64,000 bases of DNA from contig NW_025064882.1 in NCBI RefSeq assembly GCF_019112545.1, positions 510,928 through 574,927 on the forward strand. Direction: 5' to 3'. Under the pieces are notes generated by a model. The model was given only the letters and a program-made list of their open reading frames with translations. It did not search any database and was not told the origin of the DNA. The DNA is from Guyanagaster necrorhizus. Its lineage: Eukaryota; Basidiomycota; Agaricomycetes; Agaricales; Physalacriaceae. This document shows positions 32,501 to 43,770 of the stretch, piece after piece. How positions within the stretch are numbered: position 1 is the first letter of the stretch; the number at the start of each line of letters is the position of its first letter. Position numbers and translations under genes: made by a program.

Positions 32501-34453
32501 ATGTCTGGCTCCTCTACCCCGTCAACCTCCTCGTCGCCCTCCTCGTCGCCAGCTTCATCGCCGCCGACAACGCCCCCGAATCTTCACCAAAACACCATCG
32601 ATCCTTCTGCTCCATGGCTCATACAAAAGTTTGGTGGAACCAGCGTTGGAAAATTTGCTGTCAAGATCGCAGAAGACGTCGTATCGTGTGTTAGCATCGT
32701 ATTTTCGTTATGCTTTGTCTTACACTTATGAAGGAACTACATCGACTCGAATAAAGTCGCTATTGTATGCTCTGCACGGTCTGGATCTACCAAGGCGCTA
32801 GGAACGACGAACCTCCTCCTGCGAGCCGCTTCTGAGGCACTGGTCCGTCGAAAACCTGGCGGAGTCAGTACACCAGGAACTGGTACAGTCACACCGATGC
32901 TTTTCGGCCGAATGAAAGATACGTCGCAGTCTCCGCCTATCTCTCCGACAAGGAGCAGATCCTCATCAGATCACCAGCATCAGACCTTCAACTGTCTCGC
33001 CCCGTTGGCCGTGCCCCAAGCGGGCCAGGAATTGCCGGTTTACAATGTTACAGTCGATCTCATTCGCCAGGAGCACCTCAATGCCGCCGGGGAGAGTATT
33101 AGGGATCCTGACATCCGAAAAGAGCTCGAGGCTGAAATAGAGAGCGACTGTGACTGGCTTCGGAGTTTTTTGTTCGCATCGCAGGTAAGCAAATCATCTT
33201 TTCATTTACCATATTTTTTTCCCCTAAGGATGCCAAGGTCATCGACGAAATCTCTCTTCGTTCCCGAGATAGTATCATCGGGCTCGGTGAACGTCTGGCT
33301 TGTAAATTCATGACAGCCGTACTTAGGGATCAAGGCATCGACGCCGAGTATGTCTCGCTCGAGAACATAGTACCGGAGATGGACGAGGATGGCTCCTTAG
33401 ATCAAGCCTTCTACGACCGCCTCGCCATCGCCGTAGGCGAACGCATCGAACTATGTGGCCAGCGCGTACCCGTCGTCACAGGTTTCTTTGGACCTGTTCC
33501 CGGTTCGTTGTTACGACAAGTCGGGCGGGGTTATACCGACCTGCTTTCCGCCCTCCTCGCCGTCGGCGTCAAAGCCTCAGAATTGCAGATCTGGAAAGAG
33601 GTCGACGGGATCTTCACCGCCGACCCGCGCAAGGTGGCCACAGCGCGTGTGATCCCACTCATCTCCCCCGATGAGGCGGCCGAGTTGACGTACTATGGGA
33701 GCGAAGTCGTGCATCCCTTCACGATGGAGCAGGTCATCCGGAAGAAAATTCCCATTAGGATCAAGAATGTGGAGAATCCGGCGGGGTTGGGGACTGTTAT
33801 TTATCCAGACCCGGAGGAGGAGGGAAAGGAAGTCCCAGTGGCGAGACAATCGGTTACAGAACATGATGTCTTGGGTAAGGAGAGCAAAAGGGCGACTGCT
33901 GTGACCATAAAGGAGCGCATTATTGTGCTGAATGTCAATTCCAACAGGAAGAGCGTTTCGCATGGGTTCCTCGCTGGGATTTTCACCACACTCGATAGAT
34001 TTGGAGTCGTAGTGGATCTTATCAGCACAAGTGAGGTGCATGTTAGTATGGCTATCGAAGATGGGTTAATCCCGAAAATTATGGATCGTCTCGTTAGGGA
34101 GCTCCGCAAGAGCGGGACGGTGGGCTCATATACTTATTACTTCGATGCATGATTCTGACCTTCTAGCACAGGTATCCGTGCATCAAGATATGGCCATCCT
34201 TTCCCTGGTAGGGAAGCGGATGCGCAATATGGTTGGCATTGCGGGAAACATGTTCACCACGCTTGCGAAGGGTAATGTTAACATAGAGATGATAAGCCAG
34301 GGGGCTAGTGAGATCAATATTTCATGTGTCATCGAGGGAAGGGATGCCGTTAAGGCCCTCAATCTCATACATCAGAGCTGCTTACAGATTCCGCCGCCAT
34401 CGCAAGGAAGAAGTGGGTTCTCTGTTCCCTATACACTCACTGCACAATGCTGA
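32501..34453 (+). CDS. HOM3: Aspartokinase
   Basis: First step from aspartate to threonine, methionine and homoserine. Start MSGSSTPSTSSSPSSS at 32501 gives a Ser/Pro-rich leader. The kinase signature WLIQKFGGTSVGKFA follows, then VAIVCSARSGSTKALGTTN, IGLGERLACKFM, VPVVTGFFGPVPGSLLRQVG with GRGYTDLLSALLA, EVDGIFTADPRKV and ISPDEAAELTYYGSEVVHP. Two ACT regulatory domains at the C-terminus (IIVLNVNSNRKS and the MAILSLVGKRMRNMVG / VNIEMISQGASEINIS region) are where end-product inhibition acts in this family. Introns end cleanly; the last one removes GTGGGC...CACAG before VSVHQDMAI. An insertion of about 60 Ser/Pro-rich residues (TPGTGTVTP, SPPISPTRSRSSSD) sits after the first kinase block, usual in fungi. 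Confidence 0.95.
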
Positions 34454-34854
34454 CGATGTATTGCAGTAGGACCGTGGCTATTCTAATCGCGTCGTATCGA
34501 AAAGTATAATTTCGATATAGAACAGTAGAAGAAGTTTTGGGGAACGATTTATTGGATTATAATCGTGATATTTTGTATGTGCGCTGAGCATCAGCTGCTT
34601 GCCCTCACACTCTTTCGTAGATACCGTTCATGTATTGTTCTCGGCTTCTGTAACCCGGATTCTTTCAACCACACAGATTGAAGTCAACAAGTTGCTGTAT
34701 TCATACAGCACTAGTATACCATTCTACCACTGAGATAATTCAACGGTACGACACCGGGCTGGCCAATCGGTAGGAAGGCTCTTCGTACTGGGACGAGACG
34801 CGTCCAACACCACGATGGTCTGAAAGTCGCTCAGTACTCTTGCGTGTTATTCCG
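34454..34854. other. Spacer with a tRNA-like fragment; no gene seen
   Basis: On the minus strand around 34685-34745 a TATCTCAGTGGTAGAATGG stretch resembles a tRNA D-arm/A-box, and a perfect 8-bp hairpin (TGCTGTAT...ATACAGCA) follows. No T-arm or acceptor stem can be formed, so I do not call a tRNA. Confidence 0.35.
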
Positions 34855-35383
34855 TTAGGAACCTGGCCGTACGGCATTTTGAGACTCGGGATGATAATCA
34901 AAATAAGCATCCGGAAAGATATCTAATTCTGGTTCAAGTAGCAAGAGGCAGCAGTCTTGAGTATTCCTCACCGAGTTCCGAGTGCCTTCCATAAATGGTC
35001 GTATTGAGCATATTACTGACCTTATTGAGATGATTTTGAAACGCGGTCTTCCCTGTATCATCCAAAACTGGCACAACGTAACGATCAGGGCGTGAAGCAC
35101 AAAGGTAGAAAGTGTATGTACCTTCTCTTGCGGTGCTCAAGAAAACAACGAGATCGTATCCCTCCAAGTGCTGGTCTTGTCCTCCATATCCGCAAAGTTG
35201 ACATTTATCGCCGGTTGCAGAGCTTGTACAGCTATAGGTATTGAATCATGTCGAAAGCCGGCAGTCGCGGTGTACACTAGTGCTCTAGCTGTTGCCCACA
35301 GTACTCGAGTTGTATATGCCGATAAGAGGTGGCGGTGGGAAGCATAGAAGTGAGAACAGCATGGTCGAAAGAAAGAAGTCCAT
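34855..35383 (-). pseudogene. Decayed ThuA-domain protein gene
   Basis: ThuA-like (trehalose-utilisation) fold fragments on the minus strand. A signal-peptide-like MDFFLSTMLFSLLC begins at 35383, then in other frames LVYTATAGFRHDSIPIAVQA, LEGYDLVVFLSTARE, LDDTGKTAFQNHLN, LNTTIYGRHSEL and YFDYHPESQNA. YTATAGFRHDSIP and YDxVVFLST are ThuA hallmarks. At least two frameshifts separate the blocks, the GGNFVGVHS core after FQNHLN is missing, and the frame ends AVRPGS-stop at 34855 before the C-terminal third of the domain. Several intron edges are still visible (GTACATAC...GTGCCAG). Clearly dead. Confidence 0.75.
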
Positions 35384-35987
35384 ATCAATGAGAGATCATC
35401 TCAGTAAGTACGGACAAATGCTCCATTAGATCAATGTTGTATTTCCGAGCATACCGGTTCTTATTCGTAGAATAGACTCGAATACAATGATATATCCTCC
35501 ATGCTGAGCAGTTCTCAACCTCACTGTGTAATTCATTCACCTGTGGAACACAGAGGGCTCGTTCCCTCCTTTGAGGGGAGGCATCAGATCCACTACACGG
35601 CTTATAATTCCGGGACAGGCAAATGTTACCCCTGAAGAACATAGGCAGCCCCTACTCAGTTAGCTAGTTGCAACCTCGAGATGGTGACGATGAGACATCC
35701 TTTGTAGGCAAAGTCTCTACCCTTGAAGCCTGACACATGGATGTTTGCGTCGAGCACGTTTTTACTTAGCATGTTCGCTCAAGTTATTATTCAGTCGCCC
35801 ACTTACTACTCACCCTTCACAAACGTGTGTTGACATCACTTGAACGCCTTCAGTTGTTGTAAAATTTTCTTTTATTCGCGTCGTAGGGTGCCTGCACGAT
35901 CTCATTCGCAGTACGCCTGTGTAGACCCAGTCTCTGTTCAGAGTGGACTCACTCAAGTTCGAAAGTCATACTTCAACGACGTACATT
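35384..35987. other. No gene seen
   Basis: 3' flank of the intact MYND gene. The frame at 35385-35642 (minus) is Cys/Arg-rich without a recognisable domain. Confidence 0.4.
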
Positions 35988-37899
35988 TCAATCCACCTCC
36001 TCAGACTCGACAGACTGGTCCACCGGTCCAAATTCAGGTCCAACCTCCAACCTCCCCATCTCCACAGTAAAAGATTCAGGCAGTTTCTCTTGGCCCATAA
36101 CATCAGCTTCTGCGGCGTCTCTCATTCCCTTTAGGAATTCCGGACTCATGGTGGACGAGCTGATCATAGTCGTTCTTCCGTTTGCAAACTTCATGGGGAT
36201 TTGTATCGAATCTTTCGCACTTCTTGATCCAATCGAAGACGGACCGTTGACATCTATCACTGAGCAGGGGGCTCCTGGCATGCAAAACGGTTTATGGTTT
36301 TTCCAGTCCTGGGGTTTATATATGTGAACTCAGTCCTTGCGTAAATGGTATAAGCTAACCTTCTTTTCTTTTGCCGCGACATGAGATAAAGTAAGCGGAA
36401 ATGTGATAAAAATCAATAATATGTGGCGATACTCACGACACCTAAATCATATCAGTCAATACAAAAGCTCGTAACAAAGATAAGGGAGGCATACTCTCTG
36501 CCACAATAGTAGGGCTTCTTGTCTGCGTCACATTTCCCAGAACCTGAAATGTTTATTAGAACCATATCAAGAGAGAAGGTGGAATAGATAAATACATCGA
36601 GAAAATACATGTCCAGAAACGACCTGAATCCCACAACCGACAGTTGCACATCTGTAGCGATTTGGGCGAGCCATACGTTTCTGGTCCATCTTGGCCCGAC
36701 CCTTCTCCATATCCTCGTCTCTTTTCTGAAGGGCTGACCATAGCTCCTTGTATTGAAGATACATATCAACAGCATGCTCTGCCTGCGGTTTCATAACATT
36801 CTGAGCATATATCATGGCAGATGGAGAAGTCTTTCCCGGAACGAGTTTCACGCTCTCGTTGGCATGCCATGAGGCTGCCTGAAGGTACCGGTGACGGAAA
36901 TCTTCACTGCTTTCCGTATACCAGTCAATGAGGGCACTGTGGGCGACGGATCTCATCTCAGTAGGCGCGTTCGTATCAAGAGCGGCTTGTACCAGGTAAC
37001 GTCTCGTAAGGGCGCGGTTCGGAGTACATTCGAGCCCAGTCTTGAGCCTACATGTCAAGGGATAAAAAGGTGATCGCAACCAATGTGAGAGAAAGTTTAT
37101 ACCTAAATCCGTAATCCAAGGCAGCTTTTGGGTTTCCAGCGTCCGCCTCGGCTTTGACGACCTTTTCGGGTTTCGACTTGACCGTGGCCAAGACGTCGTC
37201 GATTTCTTTCATAATTCTGGCTCCCCAGGTGTGGTCGACAGGTTTAGAAAAATCTACGGGAATGCAGTTCTTGTGCATGTTAACATATGCAAGAGCGATT
37301 TCTAACGAGGATGAATCATCGTCGCTCTCGCGGTGCCTACTTGCCGCCGTTCGCGATACGGAAGAGGGAGGAGTGAAATTGCGAAACGCGATAGATTCCG
37401 GACAACTGACAGCCGCAGACGCTATATGCGAAAAGTTCATGTGGGATTTGAGACCTTTGAAAAAGTCTTCAAAGGATTCTCTGGCGATGATCGCGTTGGA
37501 GTGAGAGACACATATTTTCCACAGTTCTTTTCTGACGCCTAGTCTCTTGAACTCGGCTCCGATAGCAGTCGCGAGATCAGTATCCTCTGTCGTCAGCTTC
37601 CATGGAGCCAAAGGAATCATTCCAGGATTTCCAAAGGAGGTTAGGAAAGCACGAATCAAGCCTCTTGCAACCTCCGGTGCAGCTTCTTTTCCCGTCTCTG
37701 GGAAAAACATCATTGGCTTACTGCCAAGCATCTCGGTGTGAATGAAGTCGCTCTCGGGTTGCACTATGAAAAGCAAATGAGATGGTGGATCAAGATGGAT
37801 GAAACGAAGGTCAAAGTGCCATTCATTGGCGACACGGCCAGAGGGTGGGCGAGGAGTACGAGGAAGTGCATTGAACTTAGCGACGTCCTGCTGCGACAT
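35988..37899 (-). CDS. MYND zinc-finger protein, intact member (copy 1) of a local family
   Basis: Starts MSQQDVAKFNALPRTPRP at 37899 and runs about 280 residues with no known domain (NEWHFDLRFIH, MMFFPETGKEAAPE, FGNPGMIPLAPWKLTTEDTD). An intron follows FDYGFR-like text; then TRRYLVQAAL, WHANESVKLVPGK and a coiled, charged stretch. The C-terminal MYND finger is NRYRCATVGCGIQ, then GKCDADKKPYYCGRE-C-QKKDWKNHKPFC, one Cys short of the classic eight. MYND fingers bind proline-rich peptides. The finger is split by introns into a 5-nt exon (36437-36441, encoding the isolated Cys) and an 8-nt exon (36360-36367, QKK). The tail ends QSVESEEVD, TGA at 35988. Function unknown; two dead paralogues lie in this window. 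Confidence 0.85.
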
Positions 37900-38017
37900 G
37901 GTTGTTGATGTGAAGCCTGAGACCGTGACTTATTATCGTCGAGCAGACGTATTTTCAAATAAAAGTTAGGGGTCGGCCCGGATGTCTGAGGAGTATACAT
38001 CTACATGAATAAGTGCA

Positions 38018-39149
38018 TTACTTTCGGCCCTTCCGTTTCTTCCCATCGGTACCACTAGTCTCTCCACCGCTCAACTCATCGCCACTAGCTGGCCCACTCT
38101 TCTTGGTCTTGTTTTTTCGTAAATGATGTTCCGGGATCCATTCCTCCTGATAGCCTCCAGCACCAGTAGCAGTCACAGAACCCACGGGTGCACTGACCGA
38201 AGCAGTTGTGCGTCTGGGCTTCTTGGATTGGGGAACGAAAGAGAGGTATGCAACGTAGGCAATTCCGCCGAAAATGAGGGACACCACGAGGTACGTCGTT
38301 AACCTAGATTGTTATAAGACACGCAAGTATTAGTGCTTTTGATCTGACGTACAATTTGAAGTCAAATATTGAGATCTCGGGCTCCACAACAGTAACGATA
38401 GAGTCGTAAGCGGAAACTAAGTACTTCTCGTCCTACCTAGACTTTAGGAAAGCATGTCACTAGTAAGAAGATACTCACCGCAAACGAATGTTCTAGCCAG
38501 ATATTGAGGCGCAGATCTCCGGGCTAGAACGAGGCTATCAGGCAAACGCGCAGAATGCAAATTCGATCAGTTACTTTAAACCTGTATACTTGTTAGTATA
38601 CTGATCTGACATCGATGCTACGCCACGACTCACTCGCTATAGAAAGTGAATGGAAGCTGGAGCTTGACACCCTCAACAAGTATGAGGCCATAAGGAACGG
38701 CCGTAAGCTAGGCAGACAGAGTTGGTCGATACATCAAAAGGCGAATTAAGTCCAGAGCGTACATTTTTCACCAACGCATTCGTATCAGGATGGTGCACCG
38801 AACCTGACATACTGAGCAGAGTAACATTCCGGTCGGATTTGTTTTCAATAGATAACAGAATTAGATTCTTCTCCCCATTTACAACATCTGTCTCGTATTC
38901 AGTAAAACGAAACAGGTACCAAAATGAAGAATGAGGCATACGGGCGAAAGGATTGTCGTCTGGCCATGATGCCACGATGGAAATTTCGGGTTCAGTGGGC
39001 TCCTCCGAAGGGGCTAGCACAGGAAATGAAGAATGATTTCAGAATGCAATGTGGAATTGTATAACAAGGTACGCACTAGACTGAGACAAAGCCACCTGGG
39101 CCAAGGCCGCAACAGAAACAATAGTTCCAAAGAATGCTGAAAGACGCAT
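38018..39149 (-). CDS. IRC22: TRAP-alpha/Irc22-like ER membrane protein
   Basis: Translocon-associated protein alpha-type subunit of the ER. A signal peptide MRLSAFFGTIVSVAALAQVA starts at 39149. The luminal domain follows: EISIVASWPDDNPFA, VVNGEKNLILLSIENKSDRN and VTLLSMSGSVHHPDTN, then VEGVKLQLPFTFYSE. A single membrane helix FGGIAYVAYLSFVP comes next, and a cytosolic basic tail QSKKPRRTTAS ends KKRKGRK, TAA at 38018-38020. The order luminal beta domain, helix, Lys/Arg tail is that of the family. Several short introns; one small exon region around 38300-38520 was not resolved in detail. Confidence 0.85.
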
Positions 39150-39437
39150 GATTCCAAGCCAGAAACCCGAATTTCTGTGTCTGCAACTGATACCACGACG
39201 TTGAACAAGCACAAGCTGTTTTTCGCCACGTCCGTCCTTCCACGTGCAACATCATGTGGAACTGCGGATCAATGTCGGAATCAGATCCGGGCCACCACCC
39301 ACAACCTTATTTTTCTCTAGTATTGACTCTGCAGAGATTGGCATGCCGGGCCTTAGAATAGAGGAAGAAAAAGATATTTATCTGGTTGTCGTATACAACA
39401 GCAATATCGATACATGTATGGTACAGCCTTTCCTAAT

Positions 39438-40814
39438 TCAAGTAGGGTGCCCTTTCCGCTTCAACAATTCCCGAGCTGTCTCCTCTACATCACCAGTAGT
39501 ATCGGGCAGCCAAAACGCCTAGAACTAGGTCAGCGCGAAATGCGAAACATGGGCTGAGAAGGACGAACCAGTTCAGCACCTGCAGAACACATCATGGCGA
39601 ACCGCGGGTTGAATTTCACGCATCTCGATGGACCTGGATGGCCTTCTAGAGACGCCAATGGTTGCAGCCGCACAGGAACTGCTCTCAAATCTACCGAACC
39701 GCTCTTTTTGGGAAGGTTCTGTACATCCCAGACATGAACTTTACCATCTAAGCTGCCGCTAACAACGTAACGACTGTCGGGCGTCCAGCTGACTTCTTCC
39801 CCGCTGCCGCCCTTCGCGGGTTCGATAGTAGGAGGTGCTGCTGTTGACCGCCGTTCAAGACCTATATGCCCTTGTAGCTTGGCTAATAGATGACCTTCGA
39901 AGGCATCCATAATATAATGCGCATCACCTGAACAACCGACGAGAATGTACTTCCCATTTGATGAAAAGGACAAAGAAGTCATGAAGATGGGCCGAGGTGG
40001 ATAGCTGACGAGAGATAGAGTTGGATCTTCCAGAGTAATGACAAGAAATGGCGCTTTGTCGTAGTTAGCATGGTCGTACAGCAATATTCTGGAATAATGA
40101 TTGACGGCCACGGCGAAGACAATACCTGTGGAATCATAGGCAACGATGGGTGTTGAAGGGAGTGAAAGTAGGCCTCGACAATTCGGACCGCGAAGATCCC
40201 AAAGACGAACAGTTTTGTCCATGGATCCTGACATGAATCCATCGTCTACCGGAGACATTTCCAGGGAGATGACTCGGCCTTTGTGCCCCTTGAAGTACTG
40301 AAGATACTTGTTGTCGTGCAGTGAATGATATCTAACGGTGTCATCTTCCTTGGTGGATGCATGTATTATTGCGGTATTTTTGTGGGTAAAACGCGGGAGA
40401 TCTACCCCATACTTCTTGGAAAAGAGAGTTTTTAGTGGCCTGGCATCCCAGCGTGAATGGAAAGTTAGGCTTGCGTGGACAAGGGAACCCACTTTCCACT
40501 TTTGCAGTTGTACAGCCTGAATGTTTCGTCCTCTGCCGCTGTAATCACCTGGTCCCCTCTATCATCAAAACATATCCCTGTTATATGCCGTGGGCCTTGG
40601 TTGCCTGGACGCGGTGGAAAGCTGGGCGACGGTTGTGGCAGGCTCTCGACGGCGCCTTTGTAGATCCTGGCCGGCTTCAATTTGGTCTGGATGCGTATTT
40701 TTGTGTAAGATTCGAGAAAATATCACGACAGTAGAGCTGTATCACCATGAGATTATTCGTGAGAGATAGCGGGGGATGCTGCTGGGCATTGCTTGTGCTC
40801 GCTTGGGGCGCCAT
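39438..40814 (-). CDS. SWD2: Swd2/WDR82-like WD40 protein (COMPASS and CPF)
   Basis: Shared subunit of the Set1/COMPASS H3K4 methyltransferase and, in yeast, the cleavage/polyadenylation factor. Starts MAPQASTSNAQQH at 40814. WD repeats: ICFDDRGDQVITAAEDETFR, YSKKYGVDL-type LFSKKYGVDLPRFTHKNT, DDTVRYHSLHDNKYLQYFKG, MSPVDDGFMSGSMDKTVRLW, YDSTGIVFAVAVNH, LSFSSNGKYILVGCSG, and SWTPDSRYVVSGSLDGKVHV. It ends FNPRFAMMCSAGAEL then, after an intron with a TTCTAG acceptor, AFWLPDTTGDVEE and TGA at 39438. The SKKYGVDL and SLHDNKY phrases are specific to Swd2/WDR82. Four introns. Divergent from RPB5 with only 54 bp between start codons. Confidence 0.95.
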
Positions 40815-40868
40815 TGAGGCCGGAGGACAAAGAGATCGGAGCTTCAATTTTTTTGCCTTCTTTCCACC
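40815..40868. promoter_or_regulatory. 54-bp bidirectional promoter between SWD2 and RPB5
   Basis: The start codons of these two head-to-head transcription-related genes are 54 bp apart. The stretch contains a T-rich run (CAATTTTTTTGCC) and no TATA box. Core promoter elements must lie here or inside the 5' coding parts and introns. Confidence 0.55.
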
Positions 40869-41744
40869 ATGAGCGACGGCGACGAAGTGGCGAAACTATG
40901 GAAGGTCAACCGGACAATACACGAATTGGTAAAGGATAGAGTAAGAAAGCGTCCTGCACGGCAGGGACAGGCCACTCATCACCGTTGCAGGGCTTCCAGG
41001 TATCCGACGACGAGATAAACATGGACCTCCAAACCTTCAAGGAGAATTGCGTCAGCCAGAGCGGCTCAGTAGAGTGAGTACTACGTCTCTGCTCCCTTTT
41101 CTTTCCTCACTTTCTAGCAGTCGGAGCCAGCTGAATTTCTACACCAATTCAACGTCAAATTTCGAGGACCAAATATTCGTATTTTTTTCCGATGAGAAAA
41201 GCGTAGGAGTAAAGTCGATGCGGAAGTACGTATTCTTGCGGGCGTCCACCTTTACCTGCTGACAAGCGCATATAGACTCATCTCCATTCTGGAGGAGAAA
41301 TCTATACAACGAGGCGTTATCGTCTTCCCAGGGAACATGACACCCACGGCCCGCAGGGTTGGTCAACTTTACCAGGGTCCATTCCATTCGCTTTAACTTT
41401 GATTTAGGTTATCGTGGCCATGGCCTCACAGTATCGCTTAGAGGAGTTTTCCGAAACGGACCTTCTTGTCAACATCGTGCATCACACTTTAGTTCCCCGG
41501 CACGATGTCCTAACCCCCGAGCAAAAGAAAAATCTACTCGAAAGATAGTATGTCTTTAAATCAATTTTTCATTCGTGTACCTTACCTTTCGGTGAATAGC
41601 CGGCTCAAGGAGACCCAATTACCACGCATACAGCTAGCAGATCCAGTTGCTCGATACTATGGACTTCGTCGAGGCCAAGTCGTCAAAATCACTAGACCGA
41701 GCGAGACAAGCGGTCGATATGCAAGCTATCGCATATGCTTTTAG
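40869..41744 (+). CDS. RPB5: RNA polymerase I/II/III common subunit Rpb5 (RPABC1)
   Basis: Shared subunit of all three nuclear RNA polymerases, in the lower jaw. [20 protein letters not shown] at 40869, then [112 protein letters not shown] and [19 protein letters not shown]. The C-terminal assembly domain ([19 protein letters not shown]) is almost invariant in eukaryotes. Five introns fit GT...AG. TAG at 41742-41744. No anomaly. Confidence 0.97.
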
Positions 41745-43770
41745 GTTTTTACATTTTTAATGTGAGTGCACTAGTGTTTCATTCACGTTTCACCGATTGC
41801 CTTGACCGCTTCTGTAGACTATTTTTGTTTTGTTAAACCAGCATGTATTCTAATTTCTGCTCGATGGGTGTACAACAGAAGACGTTTTATCCATCACCGT
41901 ACCTCAACCGAGGTACCACGGTCGCAATCTCTAACAGATCTTACCCCGTTAACTGCGGTATTGTCGCTGTCTCGTGGTACGTAGACGTAGTTACTAAGTC
42001 CGATCTAGGCTGGCTTGCACGCTCTTCCTCTTTTGCAGTGAAGCCGCGCAGATAAGTCGAATCTGAATCTAATCGCTTCTGGGCAACATTGGATGCCGAG
42101 GGCGACCTGCTCCTTGATCACACGTTAAATGACAGACTTTGTATACTCTTTCTCGCAGCGCAGGGCACGCATTCATGCGTATCTTAAAGAACGCGACGTC
42201 AGGCATGACTTCCATTTACTCTCTGAGCGTTTAGATCTCATTCCTTCATTTCCGCAAAGTTTACCGCGCGTGATCAGCCATCTTTTTGCCACCCTGTGCC
42301 ACGGCAAGGGCAATGCCAAATACTCGTGGGGTGGAATGTGTTAGCCGACAAGGGACTATATATTTCCCTGCTTCAGGGAGACTTGCTCTTCGTCAATAAA
42401 TGGAGCATATGATCGGTGTTTGTTCGACTCACCAAATGTTCACCGTATGATGGACCTCATCCACTGTTAACCCATTTTCCAGAAAGCTGTCAGTGTCTAC
42501 CCGATTTTTTACAGGATCACCGGTTTCTAAACTAGACGGGATACATCGAGGTTTCGGTCATTAGATTTGCAGCGTTCATTTTCTTATGACCAAGCTGCCT
42601 GCGATGTCGCGATTCACGGCCAAGTCGTTGGTAATATGTGAATCGAAATTGAATGTCGGACCGCTGTTACATCAGGTTGATATTGTCCAAGATCCCTTTA
42701 GACATAGATGCCATTTACCTATGCCTCCTGGACGATCGGACTGCCTAGCTTGTCCCTCATTCCTCGTGTTCTTACACGGAAGCAGCTGTACTGGTTATGC
42801 ATAATACGGATAACGATCACAGTTGACGGCCCGGTCTTAAGTACCGATCAATATCAAAGTTCGGTTCGCTCCTCGTGGCTCAGTATTCCTTTCTCTGCGC
42901 ATTACAGCTCTAGGATAATGGGCCGTATATTCTAGGGTCATTCAATGGCATGTGTAGTTCTATTTTGGCCCGTCTACGATTTACTTATCCCGTACGTAAG
43001 GGAGCGGGTATCCACCGGAATGTGCCAGCATATCACAACGTGCGTTCGCTCACACCAAGACCCCTTAGGCCTCTTGCAGTTCATCGCCTTGATTCCGCCG
43101 ATGCCCGGCGTTGGTTCGAATGTCTTTTTGAACCATTTAGCAGGTACGTTCTCCTCCGGGCTACCGAGACCAAACTGAGCTGGCTGTTGCGTTTAAGGAA
43201 ATCTCTGCATACATATCTGGTCAAGATATATGCTAGTACCCTGTTGTCCACAACCATCACCACGTTGAGAGCTTGAGCATGGCTTCACTGATCGCATTTT
43301 TCAACTGCTCACGGAGAAAGATACCGTGCGAGATTGCCTAACCTAATCAGAAAGCTTTAATTTTCCTTGGAAGCCATTACCTTGGATTCGAATTGCTCAT
43401 CATGGCGATTCATGACTTGGTTGTCGATCTGACGGTTGCAGGCCGTGTAGTTCATTGAAGACACTGTCGGCGGCCTTCATGTCGTCTATATAATTTTTCT
43501 GCATCGAGGCAGGTGAGCATCAATTGTTTGTCAGAAAGTTTTGTCTTAGACGATGTGGGATTGTTCCGTCCAGGACCGTTAAGTGTATGCAACTACTGTC
43601 ATTGGTTAATCCTAGTAAAGAATTTACCTCCATGGAGAGCGTGCACCGTAACGCGCCCTACTGCGCTACGCGATCAAGTCAGGTTCGAGGCCTTCAGTTT
43701 GCTATAAAATGCTGCCTTCTGGAACCATGGCCGATATTGGTCCTTCCAACCCCCCCTTCCTCTACCATCC
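41745..43770. other. About 2 kb without a recognisable gene, upstream of the terpene synthase
   Basis: Only short, mutually inconsistent open frames (for example 42708-42935 and 42950-43276, +). Some, such as the RNVPAYHNVRSLTPRPLRPL stretch, could be worn remains of a gene, possibly a cytochrome P450, but I cannot build an exon chain or find a heme motif. The last 200 bp hold the terpene synthase promoter. Confidence 0.4.

Noticed and set aside
31765..34453. A coordinated amino-acid biosynthesis cluster (aspartokinase, cystathionine lyase, homocitrate synthase)
   Set aside because: The three genes are 13-18 kb apart with unrelated genes between them and belong to different pathways' branches, so grouping is probably coincidental.
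34685..34745. tRNA-like D-arm (CTCAGTGGTAGAATGG on minus) with a perfect 8-bp hairpin
   Set aside because: No anticodon arm with a 7-base loop, T-arm (GGTTCGA) or acceptor stem can be built, so it is not a tRNA gene.
42950..43276. Fragment possibly from a cytochrome P450
   Set aside because: The resemblance is vague, there is no heme-binding FxxGxxxC or ExxR motif, and no exon chain can be assembled.
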